Assembly: GCA_024734555.1 (NCBI GenBank)
Contig: JANPWX010000211.1
Location: forward strand, 1,660,216 to 1,724,215
From: Trochalopteron elliotii
Taxonomy: Eukaryota; Chordata; Aves; Passeriformes; Leiothrichidae
Direction: 5' to 3'
Length of the DNA stretch: 64,000 bases
Of the stretch, positions 1 through 11,675 are shown piece after piece (the stretch's first letter is position 1; every line of letters begins with the position of its first letter). The notes under the pieces were generated by a model that was given only the letters and a program-made list of their open reading frames with translations, searched no databases and had not been told where the DNA came from. The translations under genes and the position numbers were made by a program.

Positions 1-1266
1 CTGCAGTGACCTCTGAAAGGCTGGCACATTGCAGTGCTGCCACTGTGGCTGGTGACATCAGGCAGCATTCCTGTGCCAAACAGGGCTTTGAAGGGACTGC
101 AGCTGCCTTTGTGGCCATCAGTGGGCTAAGCCTGCAGGACACTTTCTGAACACTGCTGTAAGGATCTGCTTGGCTTTGTTTCCACCAGCCTCAGCCTAAA
201 TCTTGGTGCCAGCATGTAGAACCTTTTAGGTCAGCTTTTGAAGGTGTGTTCAGGCAGAGCTGCAGAAGTGCCCTGGACAGGGGATTTTAGTTGGGTGGCA
301 CACTGTGGTTTTGAATTCCTGTCTTTGACCTTTCAGGCACAGAGGTGGGAACCACTGTGACTGCCCACACCATGTATGTGTGAAGCAAACTTGTGAAGGA
401 GCAGATGGCTTGGAGCAAAGCACAGGACAGAACAATGGGCTCCTCTCAAGAATCTCTCCATCCACCTACTGTGCCATCCAGTATTATCACGCCCATTTCT
501 TGATTGATTTCCCAGGAGACTCTGCAATGATTATCACTATGAGAAATGTTAAAAAAATTAATAGATGTGGCACTCTGTGCTATGTTTTAATGGACACGGT
601 GGTGTTCAGTTGAAGGTGGGGCTTCATGATCTTGGAGGTCTTTTCCAACCTTAGTGATTCTATGATTCTACAATACTGTTATTTTAAAATCTTTCTGCAC
701 ATCACTGACTGCTGATTTCCTGCACAGGCTTTTCTGGCCTCTCTTGGACTCACCACATCTGTCTTTGGGCTACAGCTTGATACTTTAGATGTTTGAATTT
801 ATTATTGAATTAGGAAAAAAAATTGCCACATAAGTTGTTTGTGGGATCCTCTTGAATATCTGGGGATTTCTGATCTGTATTACAGCACAGTGTGCTAAAA
901 TTTCATATTGCTTCACTCAGAACAAAGAATAACATTTTTCTTGCAATCTTTTTTTCTCTCCCAGTGATTATATAAGAATGAGATTATGTTAGAGGTGCAA
1001 TGTTATGGGAAGGGTTAAGAGCTGGAGGGAAGTGGACTGGAGCAAAAAAAAACCACTGCAGGGTTATGACTTAATTGAGAGCAGGTTGAAAGAAATTGAG
1101 CATTCCTGAGTTGAAGCAGAGGGGGGAGTTTACTTAGAGTTCAGAGATCAGAACTGTCTAAAGACCTTTCTAACTAGAAAAAAAATAATGAATCCTTTGA
1201 AATGGAAAACCTGAGCCTATGCTGCAGCCTCAGTGATGTGTTGTGGATCTGTGGAGCAGCCCTTAC
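1..1266 (-). other. RBP2: RBP2 intron 3 (partial)
   Basis: Sequence after the exon 3 donor up to the left edge. It contains a CR1 3' end at about 608-670. I looked on the minus strand for a short exon ending in the usual (V)C(K/R)QVFKK peptide and found none, so exon 4 is probably left of position 1. Confidence 0.7.
608..671 (+). mobile_element. CR1 LINE 3' end
   Basis: The sequence has the avian CR1 tail: a 'gatcttggaggtcttttcc' stretch followed by 'aacc', then 'gattctatgattcta' as the 3' terminal repeat. It is a 5'-truncated copy, as most CR1 copies are. Confidence 0.85.
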
Positions 1267-1368
1267 CAGATGCAGGATGTCTCCTTCAATCCAGTGCTTC
1301 CAGCCCCTGTTGTTTTTTTCACCTTTCTGGACACAGACCAGTTTGTCACCATCCCAGGTCACCAGGGA
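1267..1368 (-). CDS. RBP2: RBP2 coding exon 3
   Basis: A 102-nt, 34-codon exon between acceptor CATGCAG (AG at 1370-1369) and donor GTAAGG (from 1266). It encodes [30 protein letters not shown] and ILHL. The CAC codon between AAG and TGG gives His at the site of the ligand-contacting Gln of other CRBPs. Confidence 0.96.
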
Positions 1369-4300
1369 CTGCATGAATCAGATAATTACCTCAGTTACAT
1401 TAACCAGAAGTTTATGAACATATAAAAATAAGTTCAAACAATGTGAATACAGAATTACAGTCACTTCCTATCATTCTCCTTCTTCCTCATAAAAAAAACC
1501 CCAAAACATTTAAACAAAACCCAAATGCATTCAGGATGACAACAGTGTGATGAAGGGAAGCTTTTGCAGTGCTTTGTTGTCATTTCCACGTGTTTCTTCA
1601 CATACAAGAGTATCAAGTGTTCATGCTAACTGGTGAATTGTTGAGTGTATTTGTATACTATACACAGCTACTTGTGCAATATATGCAAAGTCTTTTTCCT
1701 TGCTGTTTAAAGCCATGAATGAAAAAATTACAGAGTTTCATGAGTGAAGACTCGAGGGCTTATACTGAAAAGTGTAGTGCTAACACCTTTTCTAGCTCTG
1801 CATAAAGTAACAAGAGGAAGAGTACATTAATATCATCTCATACACTACATTTGTTAGCATATTTTCATGTACTTTCACAAAGAAATTTAAAGAGATGTGA
1901 TCCCAAGCTGGACAGTGTGCTGTAGCTGACCCTGCTTGAGCAGATGGGTTGGACCTGGTGTTCTCAGGAGATCCCTTCCATCCTCAACCATCTCCTGGTC
2001 TGGTGTGATTCAATCTAGCAGCAGCAGACAAGGTACTGGGTATGCTGATTCTTGTCCATGAGCAGGATAACCCTCAGTAAGGAAAAATTCTCTTTACAGG
2101 CTGAATTAGCAGTCTACAGATGTGGCAGGGTACATTCAAAGCAACTTTGTTGGAACTGTTCTGCATTTGAACCATTGTCCTTTAGGGATGTATTTAACCA
2201 TGTATCAGACAACTCCTTATTAGACACCAGTTACAGTCCATGAAAGCTCAGTTATTATAAAGCTCCAAGTGTATTGAGAACTTAATTAATTTTCTAGTTC
2301 AGCACTGGATGATTTATTTCTCTTATGAGGGAGCTTTCCATTAATAATGAGACAAAACTTATTCCATTTCACTTAATTTCTTTCTTATTTATGGAATTTT
2401 CAAGCTACATGCTCTTTAAATTATCCATGCCCTCTTTACATTTAAATGTTGCCTACCAATTTTATTACCTTCATCTAACTTTAATGTGTTTGGGGCATTG
2501 TTTTGTTAATAAAATGACCAGAAAATACTTTTAGAGCAATTCAGAGAAAAATGGCATGACATGCATCCTTTTTCCTTCTCCTCTCTAGAAACAAATAACA
2601 TGATTTGTTCAAAAATGAATATTAGGCAAAAGTAATTAAATCAGGTCAGGTTATAAATGCACAGTTCCTTCCTTCCTTCCTTCCTTCCTTCCTTCCTTCC
2701 TTCCTTCCTTCCTTCCTTCCTTCCTTCCTTCCATTTTGCAGAGCAAGGCTTTGGTAGTGGTGATGAGCACTAGAGGAGCACTAATTGATGGATTTAAGGA
2801 GTGATGAAACTAATGAGTCCTTAGATCCTTAGCAATGCCTTGAACTGATCTGAAGAGATGTGGGCACAGTGTTTTTAAGCATAGACTTTCTCACAGGAAT
2901 TTGTTCCACCCAGTGCCCACTGGAGAAGGAGAGAGAAAGAAGATTTAGATATAGGGTTATTCAGGATAATGAAAAAAAATGGGTCTTACTCTTTGATGGC
3001 TTGCAGTGCTGTGAATAAGAAATAATTTGGAAGAAATAGGAATTACACTGCACAAAGTTAGTTTGAGAATTAAAATGATCCATGGTGAACAAACACCATC
3101 TTCTGTTAAACTTGTGCCCCTCCAGTGAAGGATGATGTGAGTTTAAGTGTAAACATGTCCTTTGTGCTGCCACTTTTCCTGTGGCAATTGCCAAAACAAA
3201 GAGGTGTTGTTGACAAAGAGTTTTGATCTCACTTCTCAGAGTTTGGCAACTGTGAGCTGAGTGGCAGAATAGAGGTGTGGACATCAGCAGGGCTGATAAG
3301 AGACATTCAGTGAATGATGACCAGAGGAGGATGTGGATGCTGGATCAGCAAGGCTCCAACAGGGACAGCCAGTGGAAATTTAAGATCTACTGGCCTTTCT
3401 ACATTTGAAAGTGTTGCTTAAGAATTTTAGGGTGAGAAGAAAGTAAAACAGAGGCAGTATTGACACAGAAACATGAAACTGAGTTCAGGAAGTGAATCAG
3501 TGCTCATGTGTATCCTTTTCCTCCCTGACTTCTCAGAGAGAGCCTTGTTTGAATCCCCCAGGAACTGACTGTGCCACAGGAGGTGGGGCAGGGGCTACCA
3601 CATGGCCGTTAATACAGGTGCTGTCCACAAATCCCCCTGAAAGGTGTCTGAACAAATGGCCACAGGTTCCTGGGGGAGTTCTGGGGCCAGGTTACTCCAA
3701 TTATTCCAAAGGTAGTAAAGCACCCACTGCTGGGCCTCCCTGCCCTCTGCCCTGCCAGTGCCCTGCCACCTGAACTGCTCCAGGCTTTGGCTCACATTGT
3801 TCTCTTGCCCCTTCCCAAAGCTACCCTAACATTTAAAGCTAAGTGCAGGTTTATTTTTCACAATGTTCAACTGTGAAACTGCCCAGCTGAGACTGATCAG
3901 TGCAAACCCAGCCATCCCAAATGGAAAAATTATATTGACACAGTCCTAAATTCACAGGGATGAACCCACAGTTTCATCAAGGAGGATGCATAGGTGAACA
4001 TACAATTCTGCTACTTTCTAGATACATAAGGTGTATGGGAAAAGCCGGAAAAATCCCCCACTAGAAAAACCTCATTAATGATTGTCCTCACATCTCTGAG
4101 TAGACATCCTGATTTGCATTTCTGATAAATGCTTGTAGCAGGAAAGAAAACTGTCTCAGGATGCAAATTATTTCTGCTTTATAAAAATCTCTGATGTCTG
4201 TAAAATATTGGGGTTTCACTTAATGTGTTCAGCTGATTTTGGGGACTGCTGGCCCCTGGTGTGACTGTAGCACACACAGATACAAGGTACCAGGTTTTTA

Positions 4301-7207
4301 CCTTTACCACTCGGTTATCCAGTCCTTTGGTGTGCTCTTCAAACTCCACTCCCACAGTGTAATCCAGCTCATAGTTTCTCAAAGAACTGAGTGTTTTGGT
4401 TTTAAAATTGTCTCCGTTTTGAACAATCTCCTTGGTTTGTTTCAAATGTTTTGCAATCTTACGAGTTGCAAAATCAATACCTGTCAAAAGCCACAAAAGA
4501 GTGCAAAAATTCCAGTATCTGCTAACAAAAATAAAGCCCCACATCATTTATATTTGCACATTAAAAAATAAATAAAATAAGGGAAACATAGTTCCACAAA
4601 TGGTGTTTTCGCCTGCAACATTTTTCAGAGAAAAAGATTATTTCAAATAAAAATCATCTTGTGTTTACAAGTACACTTTCAACTTGAGGATCTTCCACTG
4701 ATAATAAATTTATTTATTAACAGGATATCTGTGGGAATGTTGTGAGCATACAACGTACAACCAGGAGTGAATAGATGCTGGTGTGTTAAATGAGCTGAAT
4801 TTTTTTCATGGGCTATTAAGCCTGGTAGTGCCTTTTTGGCCTCAGTAAAGAAGGATCTTTAGAATAATATTCCCTATCAGAGATTTAGCATGTTAGAATG
4901 GGTATGTAATCAAGAGAACCTGGGCATGTTACTTTTGTGATGAACCTATAATCTGCAGGAGTATACAAGAGGTTAATTATTAACTTAAAAGAATGAAAAT
5001 TATATTAATGAAAAAGAAGCAATCAAATAAACACCTGAAATCCATTGTTGTTCGACAGCAGACACACACATAAATTGCAGCTCAAAAGGAGACAAATTCA
5101 AAGTCAAAAGTCAAAAAAGTATCCATGTAGAGAATTTGATAGTTTCTGTTTAATATTCTGTCAACATTTTCTGCAGTACTGATCTCCTTAACACCCTTAT
5201 TTTGTTCATGATGAGGACTAATATGATAATGCACAAAAGTGCTTGGGGCTGAAAGCAGTGCCAGTCACCCGAGGGAGAATATCCATGACCACGATCCCAG
5301 CCTGCCCAGCCAACCCCCCAATGCCAGCAGCATCACCATCTGCAATAAATATTTCTGAGCAGCTGCCAGGGAACCTTATTCTGGTGCTGTATGCAAATGG
5401 AATCATCTCCCATGCTTCTGCAGGAGATTGAAAAATGGCTTTGGTTTGCTGGCCATCCTTTGGTGGTTTCACGTGGGTGTTAATCACTGTCAGCTCAGCA
5501 ATGCCACTTGCTAATGGAGCCCTTTTTCTTCTGCTAGATTCATTATCCTACTTGTGAAGTACTAATCGAATTGAGTAAGAGGATAGGCTTGAAAAAAATG
5601 TGACTTTTAAACATGGGGAATAATGGTCTTGTTCAGTATTTATATTCAAGACTTCTTGGATATATTTTATCTGCTGTGGTGGATTAAAGGTATCTCCGGG
5701 GCTGATTTATTGCCAGGCAACATAAAATTTAGTTCTCTCTGAGGGAAAAAATGTCTAGACCTCTAAAGAAATGCTATATCTGACTAATATATTGGTCTTG
5801 TTGCTCCTGGAGAAAAATCAGGGAGGTTTTATTAAAGCATGGTTTTCATAACTGCATTTTGAGCAATATAAGCAATAAAAATGATATGTAGTTCTATTAT
5901 AGCAGATTTAAATACTTTGTAACATGTTTATGATAAAATCAAACTTTCTGACTTAAAGGGCAAAACTAATCTTTAATTAAAGTACAGAAATGTGTATGCA
6001 TTAATTAAAAGGACAGATGAATTTTTTAAAAATGCTCAAAACCTCAGTGTGCTTTGAATCTGAGCACATTAATACTTAAAATATCAACAAAATGTAAAAT
6101 GGTGAGACAAAAGAGCAGAAGAATATCTTTTCACCCTTTCCCTGCCATTTCTTTCTGAGAATGACCTACAGCATGTGCATGTTTGCAGTGGTTTGGTCTT
6201 GGGTTTTTTTCACTTATTCACTGGCAGTTTTAAATGACTATAACTGATAGTGTATATATAACTTATAGTTTATAGATGCACAAAATTAATTTAGATTAAT
6301 TTGTATCTTTCTCCTGGAATTCAAGATATTGTTCTAATTTTTCTCATTGTCCTAATCATTCTCATTTTCAAGCACTCTCCCTTTTTGTCTCTCACAGGTA
6401 TATATACATATTATTTACAGATGCCCCTGAAGTTATTGAATTTTTTTCCAGAAATGGAAAAACTAAAAACTATGAATAGTGAAATTTGCCTTTCTCTCTT
6501 AAGAGAGTTAAAGCTTTGAGAGAATTGCAACTTTGCAGCTTTGAGAAGCTGCTTTAAATTGCTGATGAATAATGATGAGAGTTTATTTTAATGTATTTTT
6601 GTAATTCTTCCATTTAAATTGGGACAGATTAAGATTAAGATTAAGATTAAGATTAAGATTAAGATTAAGATTCTTTAGCAAAGCTAGCAGAAAATCTGTT
6701 AAAGCATCAAAGTTTTCATCTCTGTACCATAATTAGTTCAAAGCACTAATTGAATAATGACATTATTGTTACTTTAGTGGTATAGAATATTTTATTCCTC
6801 TTTAACCACATTGTGGCTCCACTGTTACAGTAAAAATATACCAGGAGTAAAAAAGAGCTTCTAGATCTGAGAACCTGTTTGTTTGGGGCTTTTTTCCCCA
6901 CCTGTATCTGTTTCTTCATTTATCTAAAAAAAGAATAACATCTTTGGCTACAAGTCTTCATTTGCATATATTTAGATCATTGCAATTTTAAGAACAATTA
7001 CTTGATTTGTAATGTGATTGGCAGAAACCCTTATTCCACAATGTACATTACAGAATAAGCTCATTAATTTATAGAAGGATTTGACTTAGAATTGAACCAT
7101 TTTCTCTTGATATAATTAATGTTTTGTCATTTACCTAAAGCAACCATGTAGCCTTCAAAGTTTTCATTGGTTTCCATTTCCCAGGTGCCATTGTAATCTG
7201 CAGGCAT
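1267..7207 (-). CDS. RBP2: RBP2, cellular retinol-binding protein II (partial, exons 1-3 of 4)
   Basis: Intracellular lipid-binding protein that carries retinol and retinal in the cytosol, classically in absorptive enterocytes, presenting them to retinoid-esterifying and reducing enzymes. Three minus-strand exons join in phase: 7207-7135 (73 nt), 4480-4302 (179 nt) and 1368-1267 (102 nt). These are the standard coding-exon sizes of this family, all with GT-AG borders. The frame encodes 118 residues, starting [11 protein letters not shown] and ending at IEGDILHL. Diagnostic RBP2-like stretches are [32 protein letters not shown] and [17 protein letters not shown]. Lys41 (mature Lys40) is kept, but residue 109 (mature 108) is His where mammalian RBP2 has Gln. 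The last exon (about 16 residues plus stop) was not found in positions 1-1266 and is probably outside the window. RBP7 was considered because it also has GWTHWIEG, but the exon 2 sequence and the position beside RBP1 favour RBP2. Confidence 0.95.
1905..2012 (+). mobile_element. CR1 LINE 3' fragment
   Basis: CR1-like line 'ctgaccctgcttgagcag', 'gggttggacctgg' and 'gatcccttccatcctcaacc', ending near 'ggtgtgattca'. An old, diverged, 5'-truncated copy inside RBP2 intron 2. Confidence 0.75.
2665..2732. repeat. (TTCC)n microsatellite
   Basis: Seventeen uninterrupted TTCC units, 68 bp, in RBP2 intron 2. An uninterrupted tract of this length is likely length-variable. Confidence 0.97.
4302..4480 (-). 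CDS. RBP2: RBP2 coding exon 2
   Basis: The acceptor TTTTGACAG ends at 4481; the exon completes a Gly codon from exon 1 and runs 179 nt to a donor GTAAAAACC at 4301. It encodes about residues 25-84 ([10 protein letters not shown] to LDNRVVK), including the helix-turn-helix lid and the portal-region Lys41. Confidence 0.96.
4481..7134 (-). other. RBP2: RBP2 intron 1
   Basis: A 2654-nt AT-rich intron with GT-AG ends. The only distinct element seen is a (GATTAA)n microsatellite at 6627-6672. No further exon-like frame is supported. Confidence 0.9.
6627..6672. repeat. (GATTAA)n microsatellite
   Basis: About 7.7 perfect copies of the hexamer GATTAA in RBP2 intron 1. It is not the vertebrate telomere hexamer. 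Confidence 0.95.
7135..7207 (-). CDS. RBP2: RBP2 coding exon 1
   Basis: ATG at 7207-7205 opens a frame of 24 codons plus one base, [20 protein letters not shown] followed by MVAL, then a donor GTAAATG at 7134. This covers the N-terminal strand and the start of the helical lid of the lipocalin-like barrel. A TATA box lies about 70 nt upstream, which supports this start. Confidence 0.96.
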
Positions 7208-7275
7208 GGTGGCGACAGCCCAAATCCAACTTCAGCTCAGCAGGTGAGACTGGAAACAGCCTCTGCTCAGGGAAT

Positions 7276-7283
7276 CTTTTATA
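7276..7283 (-). promoter_or_regulatory. RBP2: RBP2 TATA box
   Basis: The minus strand reads TATAAAAG 69-76 nt upstream of the RBP2 ATG. With a start site 25-30 nt downstream, the 5' UTR would be about 40 nt. The flanks have few CpGs, fitting a focused, tissue-restricted promoter rather than a CpG-island one. Confidence 0.85.
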
Positions 7284-7363
7284 AACCTTTCCATATCTTT
7301 TTTTCACTCAGGTTTATGGTTTTGCAGATAATGCAGTTGAAGGGGCAAGAGTGATAACCCTGG

Positions 7364-7397
7364 GAACTTTGCTTTCCTTGACAAAGTTCAGTTGAAC
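7364..7397. promoter_or_regulatory. Palindromic HNF4/nuclear-receptor-like sites upstream of RBP2
   Basis: GAACTTTG at 7364-7371 and CAAAGTTC at 7382-7389 form a perfect inverted repeat with a 10-bp spacer. The right arm also starts a second palindrome, GTTCAGTTGAAC, at 7386-7397. CAAAGTTCA resembles the HNF4-preferred half of a DR1 element. The block lies about 80-120 bp upstream of the TATA box. Mammalian RBP2 promoters are known to respond to HNF4 and RXR-type receptors through DR1 repeats; binding here is inference. Confidence 0.5.
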
Positions 7398-10300
7398 AGG
7401 TGGCAGACAAAAAAACACTTTCAGAAATATGGAGTAATACAGGATGTGGTTTTACAGTGACCTTTGTAAAGAACTGCTGGCTATTATGGGACACCTTTGA
7501 AATATATTAAACACTGTGGCAAACTGTACAACCCAGTTAAAATTTCCAAGGTGAATTGGAGTTTAGCTCCTTTCTACGTGTCACTTTTCCCTACGAAGGG
7601 GAATCTTACAGAGCTGACCCATCCAGAACTCCCATTTAAAATTAATGGGAGTCTTGAATGTGAAACAAATGTTAGGGCAGCAAAGAGAATATTCCTGATC
7701 AAAATAAAATTAGTTTTGTTTGATTTTCAATATATCTGCCATATGCCAATAGCTGTACTTATACCAACTACATTTTCATATTTTTGTTTTGGTTTAAGAG
7801 CACGTTTAGCAAATGTAAAGTAAATCAAAATCAATCATAATTAGTATCAGTCGTGCCCTGAGAATGATTTCTTAATTTCTCTGAAATATGTCAGTTTGCA
7901 TTGGAAAGCTATTTTTTACATTGTTGTGGAGAAAAACATGGATTTCAGTTACAGATAAGCACTTTCAGAATGTGTCAGAATGGAGAATGCGCAGTCAAAC
8001 TTTATTGGAATTTAAATTAAATACTAAAAGCAAATTAATTTAAGACAAGGCTTTATGATATGTGGCTTTAATCAGTCAAGATAACTTACAGACAGCTCTA
8101 CAGAGAGAATAACTGAAGTGACCAAAAGTCAAAAACTTCTTGGATGCCTTGCTTTCCTCTCGTTTTTTTCTTTTTTTACTGGGAATATTATTTAAAAATT
8201 TGCTAGAAAATGTATTAAGGTCTAGATCTTCGACTCAGAAATAAGTAAAGGGAAGAATTACTGATCTTCTGATTTCTCTTCTATGCCTTTACTTTGTTAA
8301 AATGTAATGCAAAATTCCACGAATGACCAAAATTTGTACAGGGATTTAAAAAAACTCTAAACAAATCTAAGCTGAGAGTTTCTGGGATTTGAGTCCTTCA
8401 AATTACCTCAACTTAAAGAGCTAATTTAAGACAGGGAAAAGAAGTATCTTGATCTGTACTTGTAGGAGCCATGAGGAAGGTTTTCAACAGAGCATCAGGC
8501 AAAGGCCCAGGGAACTCAGTGACTGAAAGCTGGAGCCAGGGGAATTCCTGTGGGAATGCCCCAGGAAATGACCTGCATCCCTGGCTGTGGGCTGCAGTTT
8601 GTCTGCAGAGCAGTTTATCCAGGGAACTTGGTGGTCACTGACACCTTTACACAGGACAAGAACAGCTTTCTGAAACGTGTCTCATTTCAAGCACAATTTC
8701 TTGGGCTGATCACATCTACTACTGATGTGTTGGTTTCCACTCTAAGAAATTCCAGATGAAACTATGAGTGAAAATTAAACCCCTTTTGTTCTGTAGTGAT
8801 ATTATGTAATACTTATGCAACAGTTGGATTTTGCATGTCTTTGTGCACTTTCTTTCTTAGCCTCTGTGTTGCATCAGTGTCAATAATCCATTATTACTAT
8901 TTTCACATTTTGTGTGTATAGGAAAGGGTCCTGTAGAAATAAGAAAACATCAGACTGAATATCTACAATCGCCTCCTAGACTCAGAGCATGTGCTAGAAG
9001 CTCAAGGTGGGATATTTCAGATGCTCACTGATTTCAGTTCTGATGTAGTTTACTTCCTATGGAACCATCATTCTAATGAGGTGCAGAAGAGACTGAAGAA
9101 GATGTATTGTTTGACCATCAGCAATTAATGTCCATTAACACCTAACAGAGTGACAGAAGGTTCCATTGCTGTAGATATGCAGAGCTAGGCACATTCTGAG
9201 AGAAGTAATTATGACATTAATACATCCTTTGCATAAAATATCATAACTAATTAACAGCGTAGACATGTCCTGGTAGAGCTTTTCCCCACAGTGTTTTGGT
9301 TATGCTCATCCCTTATTATTTTTTACATTTTTTCCCCAATATGTGTATTTTCTAAGCATGTGTTTATCCATCAAACTAAATTAGCATTTTAAGCCTTTTC
9401 AGGTAAAAATACAACTAAGAGGTTTACAGACACCACATTTAACTAATCAGAGAACTGGCTAAGTAGGAAATTGATAAAATATGAAATATTGACTTGACAA
9501 AGTTCTGTGATGCTTCATTGAGCTTCTAAAGAGTGTTGTGCTAAGGTCCACAAAGAGAATATTCAGTTTATGAATCAATATCTCAAGAGAGAGTAAAACC
9601 TCTACCACAGTCAAATGCCTGCCTAAATCACAGGGTGCCAGGGCACAGCACAGGTACTGCTTACACTATTGCTTGCAACCCCTGGGTGGAGAGTTCTAAG
9701 TCTCAGGTCTGCCTTGCCAGTTAGACTGACCTGCCTCCCAACAAAATTTTAAAATTTGGACTTACTATCCACTTGAAATCTTAGAAATTATTCTTTGTGC
9801 TCTGTATTTATTATTTATGTACCACATACACAGAGACAAACTTTCAAAATGGCAAAATATTATTTCCTTCCCATGGAAAATGTCTACATCTGGAGAAATG
9901 AAGATAAGGTGCCCTCTGCTAATTGTCATGACTGTTTTGTTCTCAGCATCCTTTTCTTGCAAAACCACTTGCTAAAAATGAAATGCTGAGGTCATTTTTT
10001 TTTTTTTTTCTATGCAGGGCTAAGATTTATGGCTGAAGATTGAGGCCCTGGAAATAAAGCAAAGTCACAAAAAATCAACTTACTTCTGCTAAAAGCCTAG
10101 GTAACTTTTCCAGTCTTTATTTGTGTGTGAAGGAACAGTGATGGCATTGCTTGCCTTGTTCCTACGAGTCAGGATTGATTAGAGGCAGTTTGAAAAGAAA
10201 AGATCTCATGAAAAACACCCAAATGCTGTTTGTGTGGAAGAATCAGCAATCATGGATGCTGCTTCCAAGACTTGCCTCCAGTTCCTCCCATTGTGTCTGA

Positions 10301-11439
10301 TACCTGCCCAGAGAGAAATTCTGTCTGGGTAGGTGAATGAAGCCTTCCTTGCTGTCTGAAAGAGCTGCAAGTGCATTCCCCTTGGAAAAGTTCTTGTGTA
10401 GAGCACTGTCAGAGCTCTATATACAGCACAGAAGGACCAGTTAAGTGGAATTTTCCCTGTAAACTTTTGGGGATGGTGTTTTGAAGAGATGGTAACATGC
10501 CTCCCACTCTGTCCTTGCCTCATTTGATTTTCCTTTTAAATGATCCAATATGCAAATATAACAAGGAGAGAAATGCCTGGTACTCCCCCGAGCAGCCCCT
10601 ATACTCCTCATGCTTGACAGCTGGGACTTTTGCCTGTAGTTATTTGCTTGTTGTTTAACACACAGGAATATGGCAAACTGTGTAAGTTGTTCTTAGCAAC
10701 TGAATCCACCTGAAGGATTCAGACAGAATCAGCACGGTCACAGACACCTATTATTATTTTTAGCTTGTTAGCACATGTACACTCACTAGGTTTATTTTTA
10801 TTTTTTAGAAAATTAATCACTTGCAATGTATTCAGAGATGGCTGCTGCTGCACAAGCTGTCAGAGGTGCTGTCTTACAGGCTGGGGGCTCTGTTCTGCAC
10901 AAACACCAGGAGTCACATTCTGAGCACCAAAAGTGTTCTGGAAGGAGGCAATGGGCTCCTTATCCATGTGTGGTGTCCTGCAGGCCTCAGCTGCTGCCCA
11001 GGGACCTCACCAGGATGTGGCAGGAGCAGGAGGAGAGGTGTGCACAGCAGCAGGGGACAGAACCCAAAGTGTTATGTGCAAAAGGGGCTCAGCAAATACA
11101 GTTTCCTGGCCCATGTGAGGGTTGCCTTCCCCCAGCACTGACTGGCACTGCTCTGCCTTGGACAGCCCTAGCTGATCCCAGCCTTTCTCACCAGGTCAGG
11201 AGACTCAGCACCAGCAAACCCACCCCAGTGCCCTGGAACTGAAGTCTTTGGCTGTGACTCCTGGGCTTTATTGCTGTGCTCAGCCCTCCAGAGAGGGAAT
11301 GGAAGGATGTCGCCCTCAGTTTTCTTGATTTCCAGTGTTTGAAATCTTGCAGTACAGATTCTCATGCAGCTTCAAGAAAACAATGTGTATTTTTAGAATT
11401 TATCTATTGTGTTTACATATTTCTCCTTGCAGAGGAGGA

Positions 11440-11675
11440 ATGTGATTGATGGTGATGTTCACTGATGAGGTCAAGAAGGTGGCGACTTGTTTAGCCAATC
11501 TTTTGCCTTCTGGCCAAATGTATATAAGAATGGAGTCAGATAATTAAAATAGAGGAGCTTTCCCTTGACCTGCTGTGCCTGCCTTGTTCTTTGCGTGCCT
11601 GAAATTGCCACAGAAGGATTCTGGCCAGTTGTACATAGAGTTCTTGTTGCCCAAACACTCATTATTTGGTGTCAG
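11440..11675 (+). mobile_element. Candidate endogenous retrovirus LTR fragment with PBS-like end
   Basis: CCAAT at 11495-11499 precedes TATATAAG at 11521-11528, then ATTAAA at 11543-11548, then a pyrimidine-rich U5-like stretch. A terminal CA at 11660-11661 is followed after five bases by TGGTGTCAG (11667-11675), which resembles the start of a tRNA-Leu primer-binding site as in ERV-L-type elements. The left border is not defined and no gag/pol frame was recognised nearby. It could be a fortuitous promoter-like sequence. Confidence 0.35.

Larger units (their letters stand above)
1369..4301 (-). other. RBP2: RBP2 intron 2
   Basis: A 2933-nt GT-AG intron holding a CR1 fragment near 1905-2012 and a (TTCC)n microsatellite at 2665-2732. 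ORFs in the GC-richer stretch at 3490-3800 show no recognisable family. Confidence 0.9.

Noticed and set aside
121..165. Possible RBP2 exon 4 suggested by a weak resemblance to the reverse complement of the VFKK-coding end
   Set aside because: Translation in the required phase gives no family peptide and no acceptor precedes it; exon 4 is more likely left of the window.
10826..11242. Plus-strand ORF of 138 codons between RBP2 and RBP1
   Set aside because: Two other frames of the same strand are also open over much of it, so the length reflects low stop-codon density. No recognisable protein.
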